A stretch of DNA of 5,140 nucleotides. It comes from Bacilli bacterium. GTDB lineage: Bacteria > Bacillota_I > Bacilli_A > RFN20 > CAG-826. The notes beneath the pieces were generated by a model. It had not been told where the DNA came from. It saw only the letters and a program-made list of their open reading frames with translations, and did no database searches. Shown one piece after another: positions 1 to 5,140 of the stretch. The number at the start of each line of letters is the position of its first letter. Position 1 is the first letter of the stretch. The stretch spans positions 1 to 5,140 of the forward strand of contig JAFXLR010000136.1 of NCBI GenBank assembly GCA_017531065.1, read 5' to 3'. The position numbers and the translations under genes were made by a program.

Positions 1-6
1 AAGGGA
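1..6 (+). promoter_or_regulatory. Shine-Dalgarno site of the AroE-like fragment
   Basis: AAGGGA lies five bases before the ATG at 12. It is the main argument that frame +3, and not the also-open frame +2, is the biological frame at the left edge of the window. Confidence 0.45.
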
Positions 7-11
7 AAAAA

Positions 12-108
12 ATGAAAGTCGATATCAACACCAAATTTATCGGTCTTCTGGGCAACCCCCTGAAGCAGTCCTTCGCCGCCCGTATGCAGAACGCCGCCTA
101 CCGCGCTG
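12..108 (+). pseudogene. N-terminal fragment of an AroE-like (shikimate dehydrogenase family) protein, broken at a junction
   Basis: The ATG at 12 follows AAGGGA (bases 1-6) at a good Shine-Dalgarno distance, so this is a credible start. The first ~32 residues match the start of the shikimate dehydrogenase substrate-binding domain: G-L-L-G-N-P-L at residues 12-18, then Q-S-F and M-Q-N-A-A-Y, equivalent to the family's G-x-I-G-x-P-x-x-H-S-x-S-P-x-x-H-N. AroE enzymes reduce 3-dehydroshikimate to shikimate with NADPH in the cytosol. The frame stays open to a TGA at 327-329, but residues after about 33 are Lys/Thr/Ser-rich and resemble no AroE, while the +2 frame there is clearly PurL. Only ~32 of the usual ~270-290 residues are present. 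The second substrate-binding Ser (S-x-S) is Ala here, so a divergent family member is possible. The break may be biological or an assembly artefact. The family call rests on a short match. Confidence 0.5.
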
Positions 109-1120
109 TAACGAAAAATTCGATGGCCTCTATGTTGGCGAAGTCACTAGCGACTCCAAATACGCCTATCAAAACGAAGAAGTTGCGGTCAGCGACATCG
201 ATGCCTTATACGAAGGCAAACTCGAAAGCGTTTACCCAACCCTCGAAAAGAAAGATAACAAGATTTATGAATCCTTCTCTTACAAAGGAGAGGCTAAGAC
301 ACACGCTTCGAAGCACTATGACGAAGTGAAGGTCCTTATCCCAGTCTTCCCAGGAACCAACTGTGAGTACGATTCCGCTAAGGCAATGAGGGATGCAGGA
401 GCCAAAGTTAAGATCTTCGTCATCAATAACCTCAACACCGAAAACCTCAACAAATCCATCATGGATTTCGCCGAAGAGGTGAAGAAGAGCCAGATCATCT
501 TCATCCCAGGCGGATTTAGCGGTGGTGACGAACCAGACGGTTCCGCCAAATTCATCACCTCGTTCTTCAGAAACGAAGCGGTCAAGAATGCCGTCACTGA
601 CCTTCTTGAGAATAGAGAAGGCCTCATGCTTGGCATCTGTAATGGCTTCCAGGCCTTAATCAAGCTTGGCCTTGTCCCATATGGCAAGATCATGGATACC
701 GATGAGTCTTGCCCAACCCTTACCTTCAACACGATTGCCAGACACCAATCCAAGATCGTGGGAACGAGAATCGCATCCAATAAATCACCATGGTTAGCAA
801 GAACCAAAGTCGGCGACGTCTATAACGTTGCCATCTCCCATGGCGAAGGCCGCTTCTTTGCTAGCGAAGAGCTCGTGAAGGAACTTGCTAAAAATGGGCA
901 AATTGCTACGCAATATGTTAACCTTAAAGGCGAAGCAACCGACGATATCCGCTATAACCCAAATAACTCAGTCTTAGCCGTTGAAGGCATCACTTCCTTC
1001 GATGGAAGGATCCTTGGCAAGATGGGTCACAGCGAACGTATCGGAAATGGATTATATAAGAACGTCTACGGCGAATATGACATGGAAATGTTTAAGTCCG
1101 CGGTTGAGTTCTTCAAATAA
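107..1120 (+). CDS. purL: Phosphoribosylformylglycinamidine synthase, single-chain PurL: C-terminal ~337 residues with glutaminase domain (5'-truncated)
   Basis: FGAM synthase converts FGAR, glutamine and ATP to FGAM, the fourth step of de novo purine synthesis, in the cytosol. This piece holds the linker ending E-G-K-L-E-S-V-Y-P-T (about 215-241) and then the complete class I glutaminase domain from about 326. The domain shows V-F-P-G-T-N-C, P-G-G-F-S-G-G-D-E-P-D-G, the nucleophile Cys in G-I-C-N-G-F-Q (codon 638-640), S-H-G-E-G-R-F, and the His and Glu of G-H-S-E-R (codons 1028 and 1034). The linker and the D-E-P-D-G-S segment match the long Clostridium-type enzyme (~1,230-1,260 aa), not a free-standing PurQ. 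About 900 N-terminal residues are missing. Frame +2 is open to base 2, but its codons before ~105 do not look like PurL. A GTG at 326 could be read as a start, but it has no Shine-Dalgarno and lies inside conserved sequence. The TAA is 30 bp before fhs. Confidence 0.88.
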   Translation, partial: CNEKFDGLYVGEVTSDSKYAYQNEEVAVSDIDALYEGKLESVYPTLEKKDNKIYESFSYKGEAKTHASKHYDEVKVLIPVFPGTNCEYDSAKAMRDAGAKVKIFVINNLNTENLNKSIMDFAEEVKKSQIIFIPGGFSGGDEPDGSAKFITSFFRNEAVKNAVTDLLENREGLMLGICNGFQALIKLGLVPYGKIMDTDESCPTLTFNTIARHQSKIVGTRIASNKSPWLARTKVGDVYNVAISHGEGRFFASEELVKELAKNGQIATQYVNLKGEATDDIRYNPNNSVLAVEGITSFDGRILGKMGHSERIGNGLYKNVYGEYDMEMFKSAVEFFK

Positions 1121-1134
1121 AAAATAAAATTTCT

Positions 1135-1141
1135 TAGGAGG
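1135..1141 (+). promoter_or_regulatory. Strong Shine-Dalgarno site of fhs
   Basis: TAGGAGG sits nine bases before the ATG at 1151, in the A-rich 30-bp gap after purL. It fixes the fhs start. The gap holds no hairpin terminator, which is consistent with co-transcription from purL. Confidence 0.85.
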
Positions 1142-1150
1142 AAAAAAAGA

Positions 1151-2815
1151 ATGCTTACAGACATTGAAATCGCGCAAAAGTGCGAGAAAAAGGTCATCTT
1201 CGACATCGCGAAACTCGCCGGCGTCGACGACAAGTACCTTGAACCTTATGGCAAGTACAAAGCCAAGGTCGACTACGCCCTCTTAAAAGAAGGACGCAAG
1301 AAAGGAAAACTCATCCTTGTCACCGCCATCACCCCAACCCCAGCTGGAGAAGGCAAAACCACAACCAGCATCGGCCTTGCTGACGGTCTTAGAAAGATCG
1401 GCAAGAACACCATCGCAGCCTTAAGAGAACCATCTCTTGGCCCGGTCTTTGGCATCAAAGGCGGCGCTGCCGGCGGTGGATACGCTCAGGTCGTCCCAAT
1501 GGAGGACATCAACCTTCACTTCACCGGTGACTTCCACGCCATCACCACGGCCAACAACCTTCTCTGCGCTCTTCTCGATAACTCAATCCAACAAGGCAAC
1601 CCATTAGGCATCGACAACCGCAAAATCGTCATCAAGAGATGCCTTGATATGAATGACCGCCAGCTTAGATTCGTCGTCGATGGCCTTGGCGGAAAAGCCA
1701 ATGGCACCCCAAGAGAAGATGGATTCGACATCACCGTCGCTACCGAAATGATGGCCATCTTCTGCCTTGCCACCTCAATCAACGACTTAAAGGAAAGAAT
1801 CGGCAGAATGGTCGTCGCCTACACCTATGACGACAAACCAGTCACCGCCAAAGACCTCCACGCCGTCGGTGCAATGACCGCTCTTCTCAAAGACGCCATC
1901 AAACCAAACCTCGTTCAGACCCTCGAAGGCACCCCATGCTTCGTCCATGGTGGCCCATTCGCCAATATCGCTCATGGCTGCAACTCCGTCACTGCTACCA
2001 ACATGGCTATGTCGCTTGCTGACTACACCGTCACGGAAGCCGGATTCGGTGCTGATCTTGGCGCTGAGAAGTTCCTTGATATCAAATGCCGCTTAGCCGG
2101 CCTCAAACCAGACTGCGTCGTCATGGTCGCAACCGTGAGAGCCCTTAAGATGCACGGTGGCTTAAAGAAGACCGAACTTGGCAAAGAAGATCTCGTCGCC
2201 CTTGAAAAAGGCCTTCCAAACCTTCTTAGACACATCGATAACATTGTGTCCGTCTATCACCTCCCATGCGTCGTCGCGATCAACCGCTTCCCAACCGACA
2301 CCGATGCTGAAATCGAGCTCGTTGAGAAGAAGTGCAAAGAACTCGGCGTCAACGTCAAGCTCTCGACCGTTTGGGCCGATGGTGGCAATGGTGGCATCGA
2401 ACTTGCGAAAGAAGTCGTCCGCCTTTGCGATGAGCCAAATAACTTCACCTTCAGCTATGAACTCGACAACTCCATCGAGGAGAAACTCGACCAAATCGTC
2501 AAGAAGATCTACCATGGCAGCCGCGTCGTTCTTACCCCAGCCGCCAAGAAGCAGGCCGCTAGACTTGAGGAACTCGGATTTAGAAACCTCCCAATCTGCG
2601 TTGCTAAGACCCAATACTCCTTCTCTGATGACCAAAACAAACTTGGCGCTCCAGAGAACTTCGAAGTCACCGTCAGAAACATCAAAGTCAGCGCAGGCGC
2701 AGGCTTCATCGTTGCCTTAACCGGCGAGATCATGACAATGCCTGGTCTTCCAAAAGTACCTGCTGCCAATAGCATCGATGTCGATGAAGATGGCAACATC
2801 TCTGGCTTATTCTAA
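1151..2815 (+). CDS. fhs: Formate-tetrahydrofolate ligase (10-formyl-THF synthetase)
   Basis: Fhs makes 10-formyltetrahydrofolate from formate, ATP and THF. It is a cytosolic homotetramer in characterised clostridial members. The 554-residue product is full length for the family (about 555-560). The ATP-binding P-loop [11 protein letters not shown] is at residues 61-71. The two classic family signatures are intact: [11 protein letters not shown] at 101-111 and [12 protein letters not shown] at 326-337. The conserved C-terminal [10 protein letters not shown] block is at 528-537. The start follows a near-perfect Shine-Dalgarno. It lies 30 bp behind purL, which fits function: 10-formyl-THF donates the formyl groups used by the GAR and AICAR transformylases of purine synthesis. 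It can also serve acetogenesis or formate use, which this window cannot decide. Codon use is strongly biased (Pro almost always CCA, Leu mostly CTT/CTC/TTA), suggesting good expression. Confidence 0.98.
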   Translation: MLTDIEIAQKCEKKVIFDIAKLAGVDDKYLEPYGKYKAKVDYALLKEGRKKGKLILVTAITPTPAGEGKTTTSIGLADGLRKIGKNTIAALREPSLGPVFGIKGGAAGGGYAQVVPMEDINLHFTGDFHAITTANNLLCALLDNSIQQGNPLGIDNRKIVIKRCLDMNDRQLRFVVDGLGGKANGTPREDGFDITVATEMMAIFCLATSINDLKERIGRMVVAYTYDDKPVTAKDLHAVGAMTALLKDAIKPNLVQTLEGTPCFVHGGPFANIAHGCNSVTATNMAMSLADYTVTEAGFGADLGAEKFLDIKCRLAGLKPDCVVMVATVRALKMHGGLKKTELGKEDLVALEKGLPNLLRHIDNIVSVYHLPCVVAINRFPTDTDAEIELVEKKCKELGVNVKLSTVWADGGNGGIELAKEVVRLCDEPNNFTFSYELDNSIEEKLDQIVKKIYHGSRVVLTPAAKKQAARLEELGFRNLPICVAKTQYSFSDDQNKLGAPENFEVTVRNIKVSAGAGFIVALTGEIMTMPGLPKVPAANSIDVDEDGNISGLF

Positions 2816-2831
2816 AAACCACAAAAAAGTT

Positions 2832-2858
2832 AAGGGCCCATCGGGCTCTTTTCTTTTT
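2832..2858 (+). terminator. Rho-independent terminator after fhs
   Basis: AAGGGCCC (2832-2839) pairs with GGGCTCTT (2843-2850) in an 8-bp stem with one G-U pair and a three-base ATC loop. The T-rich run TTTTCTTTTT (2849-2858) follows. It ends the purL-fhs unit 16 bp after the fhs stop codon. Confidence 0.9.
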
Positions 2859-2876
2859 GTAGGGTAGGCGGGTCTA

Positions 2877-2906
2877 TTTACTCGCACTTAGTGAAAGTGC
2901 TATTAT
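2877..2906 (+). promoter_or_regulatory. Predicted sigma-A promoter of the lipase gene (extended -10)
   Basis: An extended -10, TGc-TATTAT, occupies 2898-2906. TTTACT (2877-2882), 18 bp upstream, is a passable -35. The expected transcription start is about 2913, one base before the ATG at 2914, so the mRNA would be leaderless or nearly so. This is a prediction from motifs only. Confidence 0.5.
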
Positions 2907-2913
2907 CGAGCCT

Positions 2914-3696
2914 ATGGAAACCCGTTATCCGATTATCCTTGTTCATGGTCTTGCGGTGAGAGACTGCATTTTCATGAAACCTTTTGGCCAGATTGAGCGC
3001 ATCCTCAAAATCCAAGGCCACAAGGTCTTTAGGAGCAAGATTGAGTCTTTTGCCCCGATTGAGCACAACGCGGAAGTCCTCAAACAGGAAATCCTTAAAC
3101 TCGAAGAGGAATACGGGGTCGACAAGGTCAATATCGTCGCCCACTCAAAAGGTGGTTTAGACGCCAAATACATGATTGAAAAGCTAGGTATGGCCGATCA
3201 TATCGCTAGCCTGACGACTCTTTGCACCCCTCATAAAGGCACCCCAATCGCCAGAGGCATGATGAAACTCCCTCGCTGGATGCTTCACGTCATGGCTTTC
3301 TTCGTCAACCTTTGGTACCGCATCCTTGGAGATAGGCATCCTAATTCCTTAAAAGCCCTTGAGCAGCTTGCTTCCTGGAATCCAGTGGAAGAAGTGATTC
3401 TCAAGGTCGGAAGTGGAATTTACTGCCAGAGTTATTCGGCGACGTTAGAAAGAAGCAGGGACGATTTCGTGCTCGGTATCCCACTTGCCTTCTGTCACCA
3501 TTTCGAGAAAGGTGAGCCATCTGACGGCCTTGTCACCAAAGAATCCGCCAAATTCGGCGATTACAAAGGGCTTATGCTAGAAGGTTCCATCTCCCATAGC
3601 GATGTCTTCGATTTCATGGCCAAGAAAAAGAAGAAGGACCGCATATACGCTTTCTATTCTTCCCTTTGTGAGGATCTCAAAGCCAGAGGTTTCTGA
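2914..3696 (+). CDS. Alpha/beta-hydrolase, lipase/esterase family (triacylglycerol lipase-like, EstA/COG1075 type), cytoplasmic
   Basis: The 260-residue protein begins almost at once with the first core beta-strand and oxyanion-hole motif I-I-L-V-H-G-L (residues 7-13). The nucleophile elbow A-H-S-K-G-G (76-81) puts the catalytic Ser at 78, with Ala for the first Gly as in Bacillus-type lipases. C-T-P-H-K-G-T-P (104-111) matches the family S-T-P-H-x-G-S block. The acid is probably Asp204 in P-S-D-G-L-V-T and the base His228 in I-S-H-S-D, giving a complete triad. A hydrophobic stretch, M123 to L138, lies where lipases carry a lid and may contact membrane or substrate. There is no signal peptide, so an intracellular or membrane-associated esterase is inferred; the substrate is unknown. 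No upstream in-frame ATG, GTG or TTG exists before a TAG at 2860-2862, so ATG 2914 is the only usual start, yet it has no clear Shine-Dalgarno. It is a single-gene unit between two terminators. Confidence 0.88.
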   Translation: METRYPIILVHGLAVRDCIFMKPFGQIERILKIQGHKVFRSKIESFAPIEHNAEVLKQEILKLEEEYGVDKVNIVAHSKGGLDAKYMIEKLGMADHIASLTTLCTPHKGTPIARGMMKLPRWMLHVMAFFVNLWYRILGDRHPNSLKALEQLASWNPVEEVILKVGSGIYCQSYSATLERSRDDFVLGIPLAFCHHFEKGEPSDGLVTKESAKFGDYKGLMLEGSISHSDVFDFMAKKKKKDRIYAFYSSLCEDLKARGF

Positions 3697-3711
3697 GCGT
3701 TATATTAAAAT

Positions 3712-3736
3712 AGTCCCCTTTTGTAGGGGATTTTTT
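3712..3736 (+). terminator. Rho-independent terminator after the lipase gene
   Basis: AGTCCCCT (3712-3719) pairs with AGGGGATT (3725-3732), an 8-bp stem with one G-U pair and a five-base loop. It runs into TTTTTT at 3731-3736. It separates the hydrolase from the lipoprotein gene. Confidence 0.88.
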
Positions 3737-3737
3737 C

Positions 3738-3766
3738 TTTTTGGCTCGATGTTTTGAGTGTAAAAT
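3738..3766 (+). promoter_or_regulatory. Tentative promoter of the lipoprotein gene
   Basis: TAAAAT (3761-3766) is a good -10 (5 of 6 consensus bases). The only -35 candidate at 17-bp spacing, TTTTTG (3738-3743), is poor. Transcription would start near 3773 and give a short leader containing the Shine-Dalgarno. A promoter is needed here because a terminator lies just upstream. Confidence 0.35.
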
Positions 3767-3781
3767 ACATGAATAAGAATC

Positions 3782-3786
3782 GAGGT
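3782..3786 (+). promoter_or_regulatory. Shine-Dalgarno site deciding the lipoprotein start
   Basis: GAGGT lies six bases before the ATG at 3793. This start makes the protein begin exactly at the signal peptide (M-K-K-T). It therefore overrides the longer in-frame TTG at 3754 and ATG at 3769, which have no such site. Confidence 0.75.
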
Positions 3787-3792
3787 CTATTT

Positions 3793-4914
3793 ATGAAGAA
3801 AACCGCTTTAAGTGTCATTGCCCTTTCAACGTTACTCCTTTCCGCTTGCGGAAGTCTTGGTGGCGGGGGAGCCCTTAACCGCAACTACAACGAGAACCTT
3901 TCCTCGATTGCGGTTCAAGACTATTCGGAATATATCAATGAAGAAGAAGGCAAGACATATTACTCAGATGAAGACGTTCTCATGAGCCTTGAGTGCAACG
4001 GCTACTTCACCAATTACCAGTATTTCTACCTCGATGAGAATGATTCTAATGTCCGCGTCTATGACAACATGTACTTCTATGAGAAGGACTATTTCTATTT
4101 CGTCAGCAAGGATGTGAGATACCTTTGGGCATCCTTAGAAAGTGGTTATGACAAGACCTGCCTTGAAGAGGAAAAAGATGGTGGCCTTGATGTTCGCATC
4201 AATGTCCTCAAAGATGGCATCTACACGATCAAATTCAATGTCGAGACCAAGAAAGCCTCAGCCACATATAAGAGCGAAATCACCGAACCTAAATATTTCC
4301 CAATCAAGACCGCCGACCTCTATAACGGTAAGACCAAGAGCTACATCTCTATGACCCAAAGCGCGTCAAACCCTGATGAGCTTGAGTGCAAGGACGTCGA
4401 ATTCGATGTCAGCAAAGGCTGCTCAATCGTTGATACGACAACCCATATCAGCATGTATAAGCTGACGATTGATTCCTCTTCGAAAGACCTTGCTCTTTAT
4501 ACCTCACTTGAAAGAGATAAGTCCTTCTATAGCACCATCGATGGCAAGATGAATCTCTACCTCAACAAGAAGACTTATGTCTTACGTGGAGAGATTGCTG
4601 ATAAAGAGCATTCAACATTCTACGTACAAAATATTGGAAACAGCCGTCTTACCGATCCAGTGGTTGACCCTACCCATCCATATCTCTTCACCTGCCAGTA
4701 TACGACACGTCAATATGACACTGAGGTCCCTGATCTCTATGGCAAGCACGTGAACAAACTCCCATTCACCTATTCAAGCGAGACCATCGAACTCTACGAA
4801 TACGAATACAAAGGTGAGCCAAGGTCCTATTACAGATTCAAAGAGGAGGGGACCTATAACATCACCCTCGATATGTCGACCTTGACCTTCACCGGAGTGA
4901 AAGTGGCAGCCTAA
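3793..4914 (+). CDS. Predicted surface lipoprotein of unknown function, beta-rich with about three repeated modules
   Basis: The 373-residue product has a textbook lipoprotein signal: M-K-K at the N-terminus, a hydrophobic core (residues 5-16), and the lipobox L-S-A-C with the lipidated Cys at 19. A flexible G-S-L-G-G-G-G spacer follows. It should be processed by Lgt and LspA and anchored to the outer face of the membrane. The rest is rich in Tyr, Asp, Lys and Thr with alternating hydrophobic residues, typical of beta-sandwich domains, and has no further membrane segment. Similar G-x-Y-x-I-x-(F/L)-x-x-x-(T/K)-T/K hairpins close three stretches, at residues 142-159, 251-268 and 353-370. They lie about 100-110 residues apart and suggest three divergent modules. 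I recognise no enzyme motif. A carbohydrate-binding or substrate-binding role is conceivable but unproven. The gene stands alone between two terminators. Genes like this are often lineage-specific in uncultured Bacillota. Confidence 0.85.
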   Translation: MKKTALSVIALSTLLLSACGSLGGGGALNRNYNENLSSIAVQDYSEYINEEEGKTYYSDEDVLMSLECNGYFTNYQYFYLDENDSNVRVYDNMYFYEKDYFYFVSKDVRYLWASLESGYDKTCLEEEKDGGLDVRINVLKDGIYTIKFNVETKKASATYKSEITEPKYFPIKTADLYNGKTKSYISMTQSASNPDELECKDVEFDVSKGCSIVDTTTHISMYKLTIDSSSKDLALYTSLERDKSFYSTIDGKMNLYLNKKTYVLRGEIADKEHSTFYVQNIGNSRLTDPVVDPTHPYLFTCQYTTRQYDTEVPDLYGKHVNKLPFTYSSETIELYEYEYKGEPRSYYRFKEEGTYNITLDMSTLTFTGVKVAA

Positions 4915-4923
4915 AAAGAAACG

Positions 4924-4943
4924 AGCCCCACATTGGGGCTTTT
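4924..4943 (+). terminator. Rho-independent terminator after the lipoprotein gene
   Basis: AGCCCCA (4924-4930) and TGGGGCT (4934-4940) form a perfect 7-bp stem with a CAT loop, followed by a short T run (4940-4943). The stem begins ten bases after the stop codon. The short T tract makes it weaker than the other two terminators. Confidence 0.82.
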
Positions 4944-4959
4944 CTCATCGGCTCAAAGC

Positions 4960-4989
4960 GACTACAATTGTAGTGACTACAAAAGTAGG
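4960..4989 (+). promoter_or_regulatory. Predicted autoregulatory operator of the RHH gene: 14-bp perfect palindrome within two tandem 15-bp repeats, overlapping a -10
   Basis: ACTACAATTGTAGT (4961-4974) is a perfect 14-bp palindrome. The 15-bp unit GACTACAATTGTAGT (4960-4974) is repeated directly as GACTACAAAAGTAGG (4975-4989), with 12 of 15 bases identical. The second copy keeps CTAC/GTAG arms. TACAAT (4963-4968) in the first copy is a likely -10 and would start transcription near 4975. Ribbon-helix-helix antitoxins commonly bind tandem short palindromes over their own promoter, so autorepression is inferred. The -35 region is weak. Confidence 0.6.
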
Positions 4990-4994
4990 GGAGG
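4987..4994 (+). promoter_or_regulatory. Shine-Dalgarno site of the RHH antitoxin-like gene
   Basis: AGGGGAGG lies six bases before the ATG at 5001, a strong site that fixes the start. Its first bases overlap the end of the second operator repeat. Confidence 0.8.
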
Positions 4995-5000
4995 AATAAC

Positions 5001-5140
5001 ATGGCCGTTTTATCTGTGAGACTAAGCGATGCGGAATATAAAGCGCTTGATAGTTTTGCGAAAGCAAACGATATTTCAATGAACAAGGCCATCAAGGATG
5101 CTTTTTTTGAGATGCTTGAGGACCAATATGACCTAGAGGC
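5001..5140 (+). CDS. Ribbon-helix-helix protein, RelB/DUF6290-like type II antitoxin (3'-truncated by the window edge)
   Basis: The first 46 residues are visible and no stop is reached. They fit a ribbon-helix-helix DNA-binding fold: a short beta-strand V-L-S-V-R-L (3-8), helix A from about S9 to A22, and a turn with N-D-I-S (23-26). Helix B follows to about L39, ending E-D-Q-Y-D-L-E. The pattern S-x-R-L-S, A-K-x-N-x-I-S and an acidic E-D-x-Y-D-L tail resembles the DUF6290/RelB antitoxins of Bacillota, which usually run about 70-80 residues. These are often followed directly by a RelE/ParE-type toxin gene, which would lie outside the window. Such proteins neutralise the toxin and repress their own promoter, matching the operator upstream. 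Codons (GCG, CTA, TTT, ATT) differ from the housekeeping genes here, as expected of an accessory module. A solitary RHH regulator is the alternative. Confidence 0.75.
   Translation, partial: MAVLSVRLSDAEYKALDSFAKANDISMNKAIKDAFFEMLEDQYDLE

Noticed and set aside
284..292. AAGGAGAGG resembling a Shine-Dalgarno for a gene starting near 300-330
   Set aside because: No start codon lies 5-10 bases downstream. ATG 318 gives only three codons and GTG 326 is 33 bases away. The bases encode Lys-Gly-Glu of the PurL linker.
316..807. 163-codon ORF on the minus strand inside purL
   Set aside because: It lies entirely opposite a conserved enzyme domain and its translation resembles no family. It is a shadow created by the codon bias of purL.
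326..1120. Stand-alone purQ-like gene starting at GTG 326
   Set aside because: The in-frame sequence upstream (about 125-325) is recognisably the linker of the long, single-chain PurL, and GTG 326 has no Shine-Dalgarno at a workable distance. The GTG is an internal Val codon.
1121..1150. Possible terminator or promoter between purL and fhs
   Set aside because: The gap is A/T-rich but has no hairpin and no paired -35/-10. It holds only the fhs Shine-Dalgarno.
2162..2720. Long ORFs in other frames of fhs (minus strand 2162-2635, plus strand 2178-2720)
   Set aside because: The low-complexity Ser/Pro/Arg- or Asp/Val-rich translations are antisense and frameshift shadows of the biased fhs codons, with no own ribosome binding site.
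3754..3792. N-terminal extension of the lipoprotein from TTG 3754 or ATG 3769
   Set aside because: It would put 13 or 8 extra residues before the M-K-K signal peptide, lacks a Shine-Dalgarno, and overlaps the likely -10. ATG 3793 has GAGGT at the right distance.
4889..5095. 68-codon ORF on the minus strand across the lipoprotein-RHH gap
   Set aside because: It runs through a terminator, an operator and the start of the RHH gene. No ribosome binding site or family resemblance was seen.

Overview
The window (5,140 bp, moderate G+C) looks like a gut- or rumen-type Bacillota (Firmicutes) relative. The evidence is strong AGGAGG-type ribosome binding sites, a Gram-positive-style lipoprotein with an LSAC lipobox, a Clostridium-like single-chain PurL and a formate-tetrahydrofolate ligase. 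The exact lineage cannot be fixed from the sequence, but a Bacilli/Erysipelotrichia-like or uncultured Mollicutes-related group is plausible. All supported genes lie on the + strand.

Bases 1-1120 hold an anomalous junction. A well-placed Shine-Dalgarno and ATG (12) open a reading frame whose first ~32 residues resemble the N-terminus of a shikimate-dehydrogenase (AroE)-like protein. Near bases 100-120 recognisable homology jumps to another frame, which encodes the last ~335 residues of a long, single-chain FGAM synthase (PurL) including its whole glutaminase domain. About 900 upstream PurL residues are absent. This is either an assembly misjoin at a contig end or a real deletion/rearrangement.

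Bases 1151-2815 encode a complete formate-tetrahydrofolate ligase (fhs), 30 bp behind purL with no terminator between. The two genes would form the end of a purine/one-carbon transcription unit, in which 10-formyl-THF from Fhs supplies the formyl groups used in purine synthesis. A rho-independent terminator follows at 2832-2858.

Bases 2861-4943 hold two single-gene units, each closed by its own hairpin terminator. The first is a cytoplasmic alpha/beta-hydrolase (lipase/esterase) with an intact Ser-Asp-His triad and a promoter that predicts a leaderless or near-leaderless mRNA. The second is a surface lipoprotein of unknown function that appears to consist of about three beta-rich modules.

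Bases 4944-5140 begin an accessory gene: a ribbon-helix-helix, RelB/DUF6290-like antitoxin truncated by the window edge. It is preceded by a perfect palindrome and tandem 15-bp repeats that overlap the likely -10 element, an autorepression layout. No RNA genes, CRISPR arrays or insertion sequences were seen, and no gene-free stretch exceeds 300 bp.
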